Below are positions 40,190 through 50,975 of a stretch of 64,000 nucleotides of DNA, one piece after another. The notes under the pieces are model-generated. The model did not search any database, had not been told where the DNA came from, and worked only from the letters and a program-made list of their open reading frames with translations. Where the stretch lies: NCBI GenBank assembly GCA_963989245.1, contig OZ022340.1, positions 45,189,165-45,253,164 on the forward strand. Reading direction: 5' to 3'. Numbering within the stretch: the stretch's first letter is position 1; the number at the start of each line of letters is the position of its first letter. Made by a program: the position numbers and the translations under genes. Source of the stretch: Nansenia antarctica (taxonomy: Eukaryota; Chordata; Actinopteri; Argentiniformes; Microstomatidae).

Positions 40190-42350
40190 CTTTGACCCCG
40201 AAATGTCTTTGACCCCAAGTCGTGGCCCTCTTTCTGTTTCTCTTGGTTTCTCTCCACTCTTGCCTTCACATCCGGACGCAGTAAGTCCAGACGCGATCTA
40301 GGCCTCCTCGACATCAACATCTCAGCGGGAGTGACGCCGGTCGTTGTCTGTGGTGTGATGCGATATTGAAACAACCACCGTGACAGTTTTGTGGCCACGC
40401 TTTCGCTCCCCGTCATACACTTCAGACCCTCCTTAAAGGTCTGCACGGCCCGCTCCGCCAGGCCATTGGAGGCTGGGTGGAAAGGTGCGGTGCAGATGTG
40501 GCGAATACCATTCCTCTCCATGAACTCCCTAAATAACTCACTTGTGAAAGTCGGCCCGTTGTCACTCACCAACGCCTCAGGAAGACCATGCACTGAGAAG
40601 ATCTGACGCAGCTTGTCAATTGTCACCTGTGCTGTGATGTTGCTCATTTGGTGTACCTCCAGCCACTTAGAATGAGCATCCACGAGAACAAAAAACATAT
40701 GGCCCATAAAAGGCCCAGCAAAGTCCACATGTAGCCGGGACCACGCACGGTCCGGCCACTCCCATGGATGGAGCGGGGTGGGTGGCGCCATCTTCTGGTG
40801 CAATTGACATTTGGAGCAAGACCTCCCTTTGTTCTCCAGATCCTGGTCCATGTTGGGCCACCACGCATAGGCTCTGGCCAACCCTTTCATGCGAGAAAAC
40901 CCAGGGTGGCCCTCGTGAATCTCCTCCATCACCTGTGCCCTCCCTTGTGGAGGCACCACCACTCTGGAGCCCCAGAGAATGCAGCCATCCTCAATACTCA
41001 GCTCCATTTGGCGTCTGTAGTATGGCTTCAGCCTGTCGTCCTCGGCCACAGGGGGCCAACCCTGTAACAGAAACCTCTTCACCTGAGAGAGGATCGGGTC
41101 TCTCTCTGTCCACTGCTTTATCTGTCGGCTGTTCACTGGAGACTTGGCTAGTCTCTCCATCAAAAACACTGTCTCTGGTGGCGCCACCGTCTGGGATGGC
41201 GTACCCGGTAGAGGAAGTCTACTCAGGGCGTCTGCATTGGCATTGTCCTGCCCTGCTCTGTAGACAATGGTGTACTGGTACGCTGACAGGGTGAGGGCCC
41301 AGCGTTGTACCCTCGCCGACGCCATAGGCGGAATGCACTTCAGCTCGCTGAAAAGACCCACCAGTGGTTTGTGATCTGTACAAATAGTGAATGGCCGCCC
41401 GTAGAGGTACTGGTGAAACCTCTTAACTGCAAAAACCACCGCCAGACCCTCCTTGTCCAGCTGGGAGTAGCCTTTCTCAGCCGGTGCTAGAGTCCGTGAC
41501 GCGAACCCGATGGGCTTCTCCGATCCATCCTTCATCACATGGGACAGTACCGCCCCGACGCCATATGGTGAGGCGTCACAGGACAGTATGATCTCTTTGT
41601 CTGGGTCGTAATGGACCAGAAGTCTCGCCGAATGTAGCTGTGTTTTCACATTAGTGAAGGCTGTCTCCTGTGCCGGCCCCCACTCCCACCCTGAGCCCTT
41701 GTGGAGTAAAGAATACAGGGGCGCCAGCACCGTGGAAAGGTCTGGGAGGAATCTCCCATAATAGTTCACCATGCCCAGAAATGATCTGAGTTCGGCCACG
41801 TTCCTGGGGCTTGGTGCCTCCTTGATTGCCTTCACCTTGTCTTCCACTGGCCGTAGACCCTGAGCTGTAATAGTGTGGCCCAGGTATGTCACGCTCGGTG
41901 CCTGGAAAACGCACTTGCTACGCTTCAACCGGAGCTCCGCCTCTGAAAGCCTCTGTAGCACCTGCTCCAGGTTGTGGAGGTGCTCCTCTTCTGTCTTCCC
42001 TGTTACCAAAATGTCATCAAGGAAAACCGTCACATGGGGAATCCTCTGTAACAGACTGTCCATCGTGCGTTGAAAAATGGCCGGACTGGAGGCTACGCCG
42101 AAAACCAGCCTGTTATACTGAAACAACCCCTTGTGGGTGTTGATGGTAGTGTACTGTCTTGAGTCTTCATCCAAAACCAACTGTAAGTAGGCGTGGCTCA
42201 TGTCCAGCTTGGAAAATGTCTGTCCCCCTGCCAGGGTCGCAAACAGGTCCTCCACTCTCGGCAGGGGGTAGGCGTCCAGCTTGGAGACCTGGTTAATGGT
42301 CAGTTTGTAGTCCCCGCAGATCCGTACTGTACTGTCGTCAACACTGGAAC
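40190..42350 (-). pseudogene. Gypsy 2 RT/RNase H/integrase
   Basis: RT: LDMSHAYLQLVL, FGVASSPAIFQRTMD and the catalytic FLDDILVTG. RNase H: SCDASPYGVGAVLSHV and CTDHKPLVGLF. Integrase: zinc-binding HEGHPGFSRMKGLARAYAWW and CSKCQ, core with HVDFAGP (Asp), ALVSDNGPTFTS (Asp) and the region HPASNGLAERAVQTFKEG (Glu). All catalytic acidic residues are present. The frame is offset from the RT N-terminus (42350-42593) by a 1-bp change near 42345. Confidence 0.9.
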
Positions 42351-42596
42351 ATCGCAAGCTGAAAACTGTACAGGCTGGATGACACCCAGCCCCAGTAGAC
42401 GGTCCAACTCCTCCTCTACTTTGCTTTTCATAGCATAGGCTACTCCCCTGGCTTTGAAAAACCTAGGGGTAGCCTCCGGGTCCACGTGCAGCTTGGCTGT
42501 TGTCCCCCTCAGTGTACCGAGCTCATCTCTGAACACATCTGGGTACTTCCCGATGACATCCTCCGTCACCCGGGTGTGTTTGATCTCGCCCAAGTT
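42345..42596 (-). pseudogene. Gypsy 2 RT N-terminus
   Basis: IGKYPDVFRDELGTLRG, LHVDPEATPRFFKARGV and LGVIQPV, the segment linking protease to RT. It is in the same frame as gag-protease but separated by a TGA at 42597-42599, and it loses frame at its 3' end. Confidence 0.82.
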
Positions 42597-43907
42597 TCAC
42601 TGGATCTTCTGGAGCCAGTCACGTCCCAGCAGACTGGGTCCATTCCCCTTCACAACTACAAGCCGTGCCTTTGCTTCCTGATGGTTGCATCGAATGTCCA
42701 CATCTAATGAACCTAACAGTGGTATAGTCTCTCCTGTATATGTCCGTAAGCTGATACTTGCTGGGGTGATAGTGGGTGCATTGGCAGCCTGGTGCCATGT
42801 CTCTCTGTAGGTCTGTTCGCTAATCACTGATGCTGAGGCTCCTGTGTCGACCTCCATCCTCAACTCCCTACCATTTACCTCCACTGTAGCATAGATAGGC
42901 TCTGCCCGGGGCCCGCTCAACTGAAACATGTTGTACTCTTCCTCCCTCATATAATGCTCTGTCTCCTCAACATAATGTGCTGCTGACTGAGGCGTCCTAA
43001 AGCTAGCATTCCCCTGCTTTGCTTTTCCCCTAGCCCCCCTGCACTTTTTAGCAATATGCCCCTTAATGTTGCAGGCATGGCAAACAGCTTCCTTGAATTT
43101 ACAGGTGTTAGCATAATGACTCCCCCCACACCTGAAACATTCCACTGGCTTAGCCCTCTCTGCCCCCCTGACAACCTGGTGGACCTCCCCAGCCTGCCCT
43201 CTAGCCTCCGGTCTGTCTGACTCCTCCCCCACCTGATGCACTTCCCCAGCATAGGTAGTAGCGCTACTGCATGCCCTCTGAATGTCCTTGACATTGCTCG
43301 CTGCCATCTCCATACCCTGAGCTAGCTCAAAAGCCCTCTTGAAAGTCAGGGTGGCCTCTTTCAGCAAGCAGCGCTGCATCCTCTCATCACTGACTCCCAC
43401 TACAAATCTATCACGGAGCATCTCTTCTAACAATTGGCCATATTCACAATGCTCAGAAAACTGCCGCAACTCTGCTACAAACTGCGCCACTGACTGACCT
43501 GGCTTGCGGGACAGAGTATTGAACCTAAACCTCTGCACAATCACTGAAGGTTTGGGGCAGTGGTGATCCTGAACCAACTTGACCAGCTCATCAATAGTCT
43601 TTTCCCCTGGCTTCTGTGGCGATGTCAAATTTCTCATCAGTTTATATGTCTTTGCACCGCATACACTCAGGAGTATGGACCTACGTTTAGCCGCGTCATC
43701 AATCCCGTTAGCCCAAAAAAAATGCTCCAGACGTTCCACGTATTCCGTCCAGTCACCGTCCCCTTCAACAAACTCACTGATAGATCCAAAAGTCGCCATG
43801 GTCGCAACTGCTGCTCTCTCTGGGTGATGAATGTCCCCTCTCGCGTCGACGCTGTCCTCCGAATCAGAAGTATTAACGCTGTCCCCGTCGTCCTCTTCTC
43901 CGCTCAT
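42597..43907 (-). CDS. Gypsy 2 gag-protease
   Basis: An intact 436-codon frame. It holds a capsid-like region (WTEYVERLEHFFWANGID, FRFNTLSRKPGQSVAQFV, LRDRFVVGVSDERMQRCLL), two zinc knuckles (CFRCGGSHYANTC and CHACNIKGHIAKKC), then an aspartic protease with MEVDTGASASVIS and LLGRDWL. Gag and protease in one frame without a shift distinguishes this family from Gypsy 1 and Gypsy 3. Confidence 0.9.
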   Translation of the reverse strand: MSGEEDDGDSVNTSDSEDSVDARGDIHHPERAAVATMATFGSISEFVEGDGDWTEYVERLEHFFWANGIDDAAKRRSILLSVCGAKTYKLMRNLTSPQKPGEKTIDELVKLVQDHHCPKPSVIVQRFRFNTLSRKPGQSVAQFVAELRQFSEHCEYGQLLEEMLRDRFVVGVSDERMQRCLLKEATLTFKRAFELAQGMEMAASNVKDIQRACSSATTYAGEVHQVGEESDRPEARGQAGEVHQVVRGAERAKPVECFRCGGSHYANTCKFKEAVCHACNIKGHIAKKCRGARGKAKQGNASFRTPQSAAHYVEETEHYMREEEYNMFQLSGPRAEPIYATVEVNGRELRMEVDTGASASVISEQTYRETWHQAANAPTITPASISLRTYTGETIPLLGSLDVDIRCNHQEAKARLVVVKGNGPSLLGRDWLQKIQ

Positions 43908-44071
43908 GAATCCGACTGGAAACTAGCTAAAACAGCAAAAATATCCGCACGATGCCGCTGTAAAACATCCTCAAACTTCCCAGTTTATCCTCGTCGCCAT
44001 TTGTGGTAACCTGACTTCAATAATCACGCCAGTGGTGCGGTTTCATAACTTTAATACCGGAGACTTGTAGT

Positions 44072-45658
44072 CAGGGTTCGAGTTATAAGCTGAGCTCTGT
44101 GGGGGTCTCCAAAATAACAGTGCGAAATGTTCTCATGCACGCGCGAATCATGCCCACACAGCGATGGGACTTACACGTTTTAATTAGCTATAGGCAGTAG
44201 CGGATTAAGGTGGTCAGTGGTCAGATCATTCAGCACAGCTTTGACAGTGTTGAAACTGCTGGACACCCATCTTATTGTAAACACACACTATTTTCAGTAT
44301 CTGCAGGTTCAGTTCCGCAGCTGCTTCCTGTAATTCCCTTGCATTTTTCGAGGACTGGTGGTAAAGAGCATAGAGTTTTGAGAGGAAAAACTCTAAATGA
44401 TTACAGCCAGTCACCTCCTCCAATGACCGTCATTCACCGCTAATTCTAACCGATGCGCGAGACAGTGAACTGCCTGCAGCCGAGGGAAGTCCCGTTTCAG
44501 TCTAGCTATGTCCATTCACTCTCCCTGTTAGCACGGCCGCCCCATCTGTGGATATGCTCATTTGGTTTTTCCGAAGAAATTCGTCATCCATTCCCGCTGA
44601 TCGAAGGCTGTTTTTCAGTGCATTGCACAGGGACTGGTCAAGTTCAACTATGTCAAAAAACACATTGTCCACATCTCCATTTCCAGTGACATCGCATCTG
44701 ACATAAATAATCATGTACGCTCGTCCATGAATTGTGCTTTCATCTATTGTTATGCTAATACTCGAATTAAGTGATTTGACATTAGAAATGAATTTCTTTT
44801 TCATCTCCTGTGCAATGTGCTACAATCTGGGCACATGAATGATCGGATCGGTGAGTAGGGCCGACTGTCGCGCCATTCATCTCATTAAGCTTCATAATTG
44901 GATTCAGTTTTGTATAAGGCATCCTTTCTTTAGCGACAGTATAGGCTGCCCTGAACGAACTTGCTGTCTCCTTGTACATAATGGAAGTGAGTGCTGCTAC
45001 TTTCTTAGGAAGCACTTCCTTTTGTTTAAGCTCTGCTATTTCAACAGCTCGTTTATGAGCATGACTGTCGCGGTGTATACAGTATAAATATTTTTCCGCA
45101 ACTGCTTTTGAACGGGGCTACTTACTGTCCCATTGATCCAGGCATCCGCAGTGGCCTTTTTTTGGGCGGCATGGTAGCTACTGTATGTATATACTCCTGT
45201 ATAGCTAATGAATGAATGTTTGCTTCTCAATAATAGGCTAGGTGCACGATCTCACTACTTCCTGAAAGGCACTCTATTGGTTTAATTGATTAATCAGCTG
45301 TGCACTGTGTGTTCCAACGATTTACCGCACAGCTGATTAATCAACCTTTTGCTGTTGCACAATATTCTACTGCGCCCCATAGTGTCTTGGTGGTGAAGTG
45401 CAGGCAGTCAAAGGCATACTGTCATTCACAGGAGATTAATGCTGTTGCGCGTAGTTCTTTTGGAAAACGTGTTTATTTTACAATATTTGTAATATAAATT
45501 AAATAATATTCATTACATTGACATTTTGATCAAATAATAGTTGTGGTAATGTATTATTAGCGACCCCCACAGATTTTTGATTTTACTGCCTTCATGGGAG
45601 CTCAGACCATCTCTATGGGAGCTCAGCTCCCATTGGCTCCCACATAACTCGAACCCTG
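44072..45658 (-). mobile_element. hAT transposon inside Gypsy 2 LTR
   Basis: Perfect 15-bp inverted ends CAGGGTTCGAGTTAT, with CTTGTAGT duplicated at 44064-44071 and 45659-45666. The minus strand carries transposase remnants in order from right to left. Confidence 0.94.
44226..45230 (-). pseudogene. hAT transposase remnant
   Basis: Broken frames include AWINGTVSSPVQKQL, ALTSIMYKETASSFRAAYTV, SISITIDESTIHGRAYMIIY (first catalytic Asp region), MSISTDGAAVLTGRVNG (second Asp region) and NHLEFFLSKLYALYHQSSKN. The motifs resemble fish hAT transposases related to zinc-finger BED/KIAA1586-type proteins. The C-terminal dimerisation domain is missing and several stops and frameshifts are present, so it is inactive. 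Confidence 0.75.
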
Positions 45659-45802
45659 CTTGTAGTTCACGTGCCAGAGTACATTCACAGACTGATTTCC
45701 CCTTCCGCATAACACACATTGACCACACCCCCACTTCCTGTGTAAGGTTAGGGGTCATCACCATAACAATCTAATAATGTATCCAAATTACCCATTATAA
45801 CA

Positions 45803-47050
45803 TCTTACATACCCACCTTGGGCATGATACTCACATTTTACCCACCTTATACCCATCATGAGGTTGCTACAACCTAGCCAACAAATGTAAGTAACATTGA
45901 AGTAATCAAGGTGATGGTCATACATTCAATAACCTCCTGCACACTTTTGCATCCCCCTCCGGTTCTCTCACAAGAGAACAAGACAAGATGACATCAGCCT
46001 AACTTTGGCTGAAGTCTGTAAATAGAGATGCTCAGATCTTTGTTGTAATGACACAGGTCTGGTTGATACAGAACAACTATCACCAGTGGGCGACATCTCG
46101 ATTTTCGTTTAAACATGATGGAGCACATCAAATTATGTAATGTAATCTTGTTTGTGCACACCTTTTTGATCATAATGCCATTGCCTATTTGGGCAATGGC
46201 ATTATATCTTCTATGAAATAACGGAATTCATTAAATGAAGAAATCTACTGTTCTAGGGGAGGAGTGTGATCATTAGAATTGTTTTTCTCCGGTGGCTAGA
46301 TAAAGATATTGTCATGCTTTTGTTTGTTAATGGGAAATCATTGTTTTTGTTTTGTTTGTTAATGGGGAAAAGAAAGAAGAAATACCTCATGCATCATTAT
46401 TTTCAAATCTGTGTTGCTATGCAACCTTTCTAGCCAGATGCAAGTGCAATAGTGTAAAAGCCATAAAGATATATGTACAGATATAACACTTAAGTTAGGC
46501 CTATTCTTTTTCACTATTCCAGTGAATATAAATCCGATATATGAAAAGAGTTTGGCATCTCTCAGTTCTAATATTAACTCAATCGAGCACCGAGCATGGG
46601 TTTATTTAAGTTATTTCTGTGGGATTTGAACTGTTTCTTTTTTTTTCTAAGTATATTTTTATAAAAACTGAAAAGCATTGCAGCCATATAAGGCAGATAT
46701 CCCAAATTAACTGACAGAACAATTCTGCCGTTTGAACAAAGGCTGGAGTCTAATCACTGTTTCAGTAGAGGTTCAATGACTATCTGAGGATTTATATGAA
46801 TGTATATTATTTCTCTCCCGGAAAGCGCACCCTTTACTAGGCTATTATTTATTTTGGCTAATGAAAACTTGTTGTAAGCTAAGCATGCGCTTGTGCGCTC
46901 CCTAGCGCTCACTCTGGCCATCTTGCAGTAGGGCCCAGTGCAGACTCGTTACGCCACTGTCTCCACCTCAGTAATAACCCCAACCCTTCAGTCATTCTAC
47001 TGTCCACCTCCCCAGGAAGGCCTTCCTTCAGTCATGGGGAGGTTGTGGAG
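45803..47050. other. Intergenic, no gene
   Basis: AT-rich. Includes an inverted pair TGCCATTGCC / GGCAATGGCA at 46176-46202. Nothing else supported. Confidence 0.45.
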
Positions 47051-47054
47051 TATA

Positions 47055-47215
47055 GAATCAGAATCAGAATCAGAATCGCTTTTATTACAAATCTTACTGT
47101 ACAAGTACACAAGAGTAACATTATTTGGCTTTGGTTCCTCAACATTGACATTGCCGTATGCAATACACAAAAAATACAAAAAAGTACAATAATAATAAGT
47201 AAGGTAAGTCAGTAA
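47055..47215 (-). mobile_element. LINE 3' tail with (GATTCT)n
   Basis: AGAATCAGAATCAGAATC followed by GCTTTTATTACAAATCTTAC and TGTACAAGTACACAAGAGTA, the reverse complement of the tail at about 20505-20566. Confidence 0.6.
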
Positions 47216-47759
47216 AATAAGTGGTTTCAATAGTGTAGTGTAGATAGGGCCTGGAAAACCCCATGCGATTGTAACAGGTACCACCTGTAACCAATTAGTT
47301 CCACTCAAGGCGGGACTTTAGAGAGGAAATTGGGGTGGATATGTGCATTTAAGGACCAGGAACACGCACTGTAGGCAGATCTGTCTTAGTTGGTTTATCC
47401 CCTCTGGAGCTCTGAAGTTCCCACAGGTAAAGCTGTTTGTAACACTAGCCAGGTTAGCAGTTTATATCTTTTGTTGTCCCCTCATCATATTGTTCGTGCA
47501 GGTGGTGTAGATCGGAGTGGTTGCCCAGTATGGAGGTCGTCTATATAATATCTATGTTCCAGACTGCTTCAACAACGGAGTCAGTTTAAACGTGATTCGT
47601 CCTATGTTCACCTTACTATTCATGATAATACATGTCATAACATCCAAGTATTGTTTAATAATTACAGATTAAGTAAGACAAGATACACTGGTGGTGCAAT
47701 TAGTAATAATAGACAGTAATAACGTGTCTGTGCGCTTAAAATGTTCGTAGTCCGTATGG
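47216..47759. other. Intergenic, no gene
   Basis: TGTAACAGGTACC at 47270 resembles an LTR start, but no end or retroelement gene was found. Confidence 0.4.
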
Positions 47760-49199
47760 CAGGGGTAGGCAATAGGCGGCCCGTGGGCCATTGCTGGCCC
47801 GTCACCAATAATATTTGGCCCAGCAGATTATTTTGAGAATCCCCTTTTTTTTTCCTTTTTTTTTTTACAATATCGGACCGACAGTCCAACACCGCGCCTA
47901 TAATGTCCGAATAGAGAATCTACCTCCACCTGAATAATGCGTATTGTACTTGTATCCATGTTGAGAGTGAATGACACAGGGACAGACAATCAGGCAGCGG
48001 GGTGCACCGAAGCGCACTGACGCTGAACCCCTCATAGTGAATCATAAGTAGGTGGACAAGGCGTGGTGCTGAAATAGCCAACATGCGGTGTGTGGTTTGA
48101 AAAAAATTACATCAGCTCATTAAATCATTCAAACGTAATGTTTACGTATGTGACTGCAACACACATATGAACAGTAACAAAGCAAATTCTGTTTAATTTT
48201 CTGAAAAACATTGACAACAAAATCGGCGCAAAGTGGTGGTAGGCCTATGCTCCTGAAACGACAGAGCAAACGCGCTATTAGGGATAATAAGTACAACGAG
48301 CCATTCATTCAAAATATACAAAATACAATTAGGTTATTAAATACAATAACGACAGGCTTGGTACTCACTTAATGTGAAAAGTGGCATCTCCCATCGGTCA
48401 CTATTTGCTTGATATCTGGTGATATTGACGTCACTTTAATCCGCAGGCAGTTTATTTTTATTTGTATGCATCAATCGATTCCTCTCGTGCGTCTTTATCA
48501 CATTCATTGACGAAAAGGACGACTTGTATAGAAAGGGAACATCGTGAGCACGGAAGATGTGAGTCTCACAACGGCTCTGCATTGATGAAACCAGGTAGGA
48601 TGAACGTATAGTTCGCTGTCCATTCCTCTTTAAATGCCCTGTTTCCACCGTCAACTTTCCTCTTTAGACCTTTGGAGAGTGACATGATGTTTCTCTTGCT
48701 AGCAGGTTAACTGTTTAGCTAACTTCACCCGGCACGCAAACAACCAATCCAATAATAAATAATGTGACCTTGTCTGGGAGGAGGGGGGAATAATTCAGAA
48801 TAAAACGATGTTAAATAATTATTAGAATAAGTTAGGCTGCGATACATCGTCAGTCCACATATTTATTATTCAAAACTATGGAAAAGGGTGAAACTAAGTT
48901 TCAACGTTGTTGAGAATCACAACACAAACTTGCTAGTCAAGCCTAATACTGCAACGTAATGGATTGGACTGCTACCTAGTTAACTAGAACACTACTTTAC
49001 ATTGTTAGCAGGCTCACAAAACAAGCTGTGTTAGTTGACTAGCGATGTGTACATTTTTCGAAAGAAAAGTCAAAGCATTAGAACGTGTCACATTTTTTAA
49101 CAATCAATTACTTAAATTAGCCTTTGATTATGTTCTGGCCCGCCATCTAGTGGCTCAAAATTTTTTGGGCCCGAGGCCAAACCTAATTGCCGACCCCTG
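47760..49199 (-). mobile_element. hAT transposon, internally deleted
   Basis: Inverted ends CAGGGGTAGGCAAT / CAGGGGTCGGCAAT, with CCGTATGG duplicated at 47752-47759 and 49200-49207. 1440 bp; only the transposase N-terminus remains. Confidence 0.92.
48436..48687 (-). pseudogene. hAT transposase N-terminal remnant
   Basis: On the minus strand from about 48685: MSLSKGLKRKVDGGNRAFKE, then EEWTANYTFILPGF, a start typical of the SCAND3/GTF2IRD2-like hAT transposases (KRKxDxENRxFxxxW). A stop follows the INAEPL segment and a frame change leads to ERNRLMHTNKNKLPAD. Non-functional. Confidence 0.65.
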
Positions 49200-49207
49200 C
49201 CGTATGG

Positions 49208-50700
49208 GGTGTGCTTGGGGATGATAGTCAATTGTCTACAGTGGGCTTGTTCATGTTCTTCAATGTATGGATATTGCGATCATTGGACTTATCGGGACGT
49301 TACCCACTGAGCACTCGGGAACAGTGAATCAGGAACGGTGCTCAACTTGTCCAGCCTCGCGCTATGTGCAATGAATATGAATATAAAAAGTTAATATATT
49401 TGCATGAATATCTATATGATTGATACGAACAAAGATATATGTATGATATAGGCTACATTGTGATGGGTACAGGACAAGGGAGAATAAGATATGTGCAGTG
49501 TGCACGTATATTCTTTGTGTGCACTCGCATAATATGTGAGGTAATATTTCGATTTATGTTGGTGGAAATTGTATCTATTTCAAAGCGTTTCTCCTGTTTC
49601 ATCCTTCTGCCAGCGGAGTCGCAGTTGACATTTCTCCAGTTTCTATGCGTACGCATGGATCACACTGTGCGTAGCCTAGAGGTGCGCACAGTTTTTATAA
49701 ATCCCAAAATTGCGGGAAAATTTGCTTACGCACCTTAGTGTGCTTTATAAATGAGGCCCCTGGTGAGCGTGTTCCGTAGTCAATTCGGTCATCCAGCTTG
49801 CCCGGTGGTTGAACAGGTCACTCTGGGTCGTGTAGGTATCCACCTGGACACGAGGAGTGCTGGCCCACTGCCGGAGCACCATGGTATTTACCATAAGTAT
49901 GTCCAGAAGGACCTCACCATCCGGGAGCTCCAGAGTGTGGAGGGCCACCAAAACACCAATAACCAATAATAAAACTATAGTGGTGCACTCCATAGCTATA
50001 TAAAACGAGCTAAAATCACCCAGCATGAAAAATCAGCGGCACTCAAAGAGAAACAGTTGAGTTGTGTTCGTTTGGAGGGTTGTAAATGAGGTTGTCCATG
50101 TTACTGTCATTGGTCTATGATGTCACAGTGGGCAGCTAGAATGTTAGACATTATGACATCATTGCTGTATGGGGATGTTGAATTCCAAAGATTAGAGTGA
50201 GAAGAGCCAAACTACTTTATTTTGATACACACAATATTATGTCACTCAGGCCTCAGCAGCTGTGCAGGTGTCTCTCACACTCTGCGTCCTTCACGTTGTC
50301 TTGTGCAACGTCAATCAAAAATCATCTAAGGAAGAAGAGATTACATGATCAGTGTGGCAAGTGTGTAATTCAAACCCTTTGAATCCTGTTTTTTTATCAT
50401 TTGTAGTTAAATAATTCCTTCTCTTCACTTTAATATTATTGACTCGGTAGTCAATGGTGACTTTTCAATAGTGTTTAGTTTTTTTGTTTTTTTTGTGAAG
50501 AGTGTTGTGACACACACATATCAATGCACACTTAGATGCACTACGAATACTGTCCAACTATTATGTGAATTATAAGTGTTCTCTCCTAGCCCTTACCCCT
50601 CTCAGACCCCCACTACCTCATCACATCACTGTACCTGCAGAAGGATCTCTCCAACCTTCCTCATCCACCAAGACCCATTGGCTTTCGCTCTCTCCCCCCA
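49208..50700. other. Intergenic, unrecognised
   Basis: TTTATAAATGAGGCCCC at 49743-49758 is a repeat terminus seen widely in fish; its partner was not found. The following 49759-49960 has open frames on both strands but no family match. Confidence 0.4.
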
Positions 50701-50975
50701 CTCGTGAGGTCAGCTAGACGGCCACAAGGTGCATCGTTCGTGGGTTTATCCTTAGCCACCCTGGTCCCCTGGTGAGCGTTATCAATGTTCTCTGTCGTGG
50801 CCAGTTTGGTCCTCTCCGGCCTCCATACAGTCCCAATGACTTTAGTCATCTCCCCATTCATGAGGTCAGGTACATGGCCCTAAGGTGCACAGATCGTGGG
50901 TGTAACCTTCGCCACCCTGGTCGTCTGGTGAGCATTACCACTGTTCTCTGTGGTGGCCAGTTTGGTCCTCCGGGC
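50700..50975. repeat. Two diverged ~158-bp direct repeats
   Basis: GAGGTCAG...GGCC..AAGGTGCA..., GCCACCCTGGTC, CTGGTGAGC, TGTTCTCTG and GGCCAGTTTGGTCCTC occur in order at 50707-50820 and again at 50864-50977. The GTGAGC..TTCGGTC part has a weaker echo at 49760. They abut the broken end of Gypsy 3. Confidence 0.7.

Larger units (their letters stand above)
39396..45802 (-). mobile_element. Gypsy LTR retrotransposon 2, LTR hit by hAT
   Basis: Minus-orientation element with two 206-bp LTRs (39396-39601; 44002-44071 plus 45667-45802). The polypurine tract AAGGGGGAAGGGA abuts the 3' LTR, and the primer-binding region AATGGCGACGAGGATAAAC abuts the 5' LTR. Gag-protease and pol are nearly full length, with one stop and two frameshifts. 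The flanks (ATTTA left, TCTTA right) do not form a clean duplication. The two LTR halves look identical by eye apart from the insertion. Confidence 0.93.
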
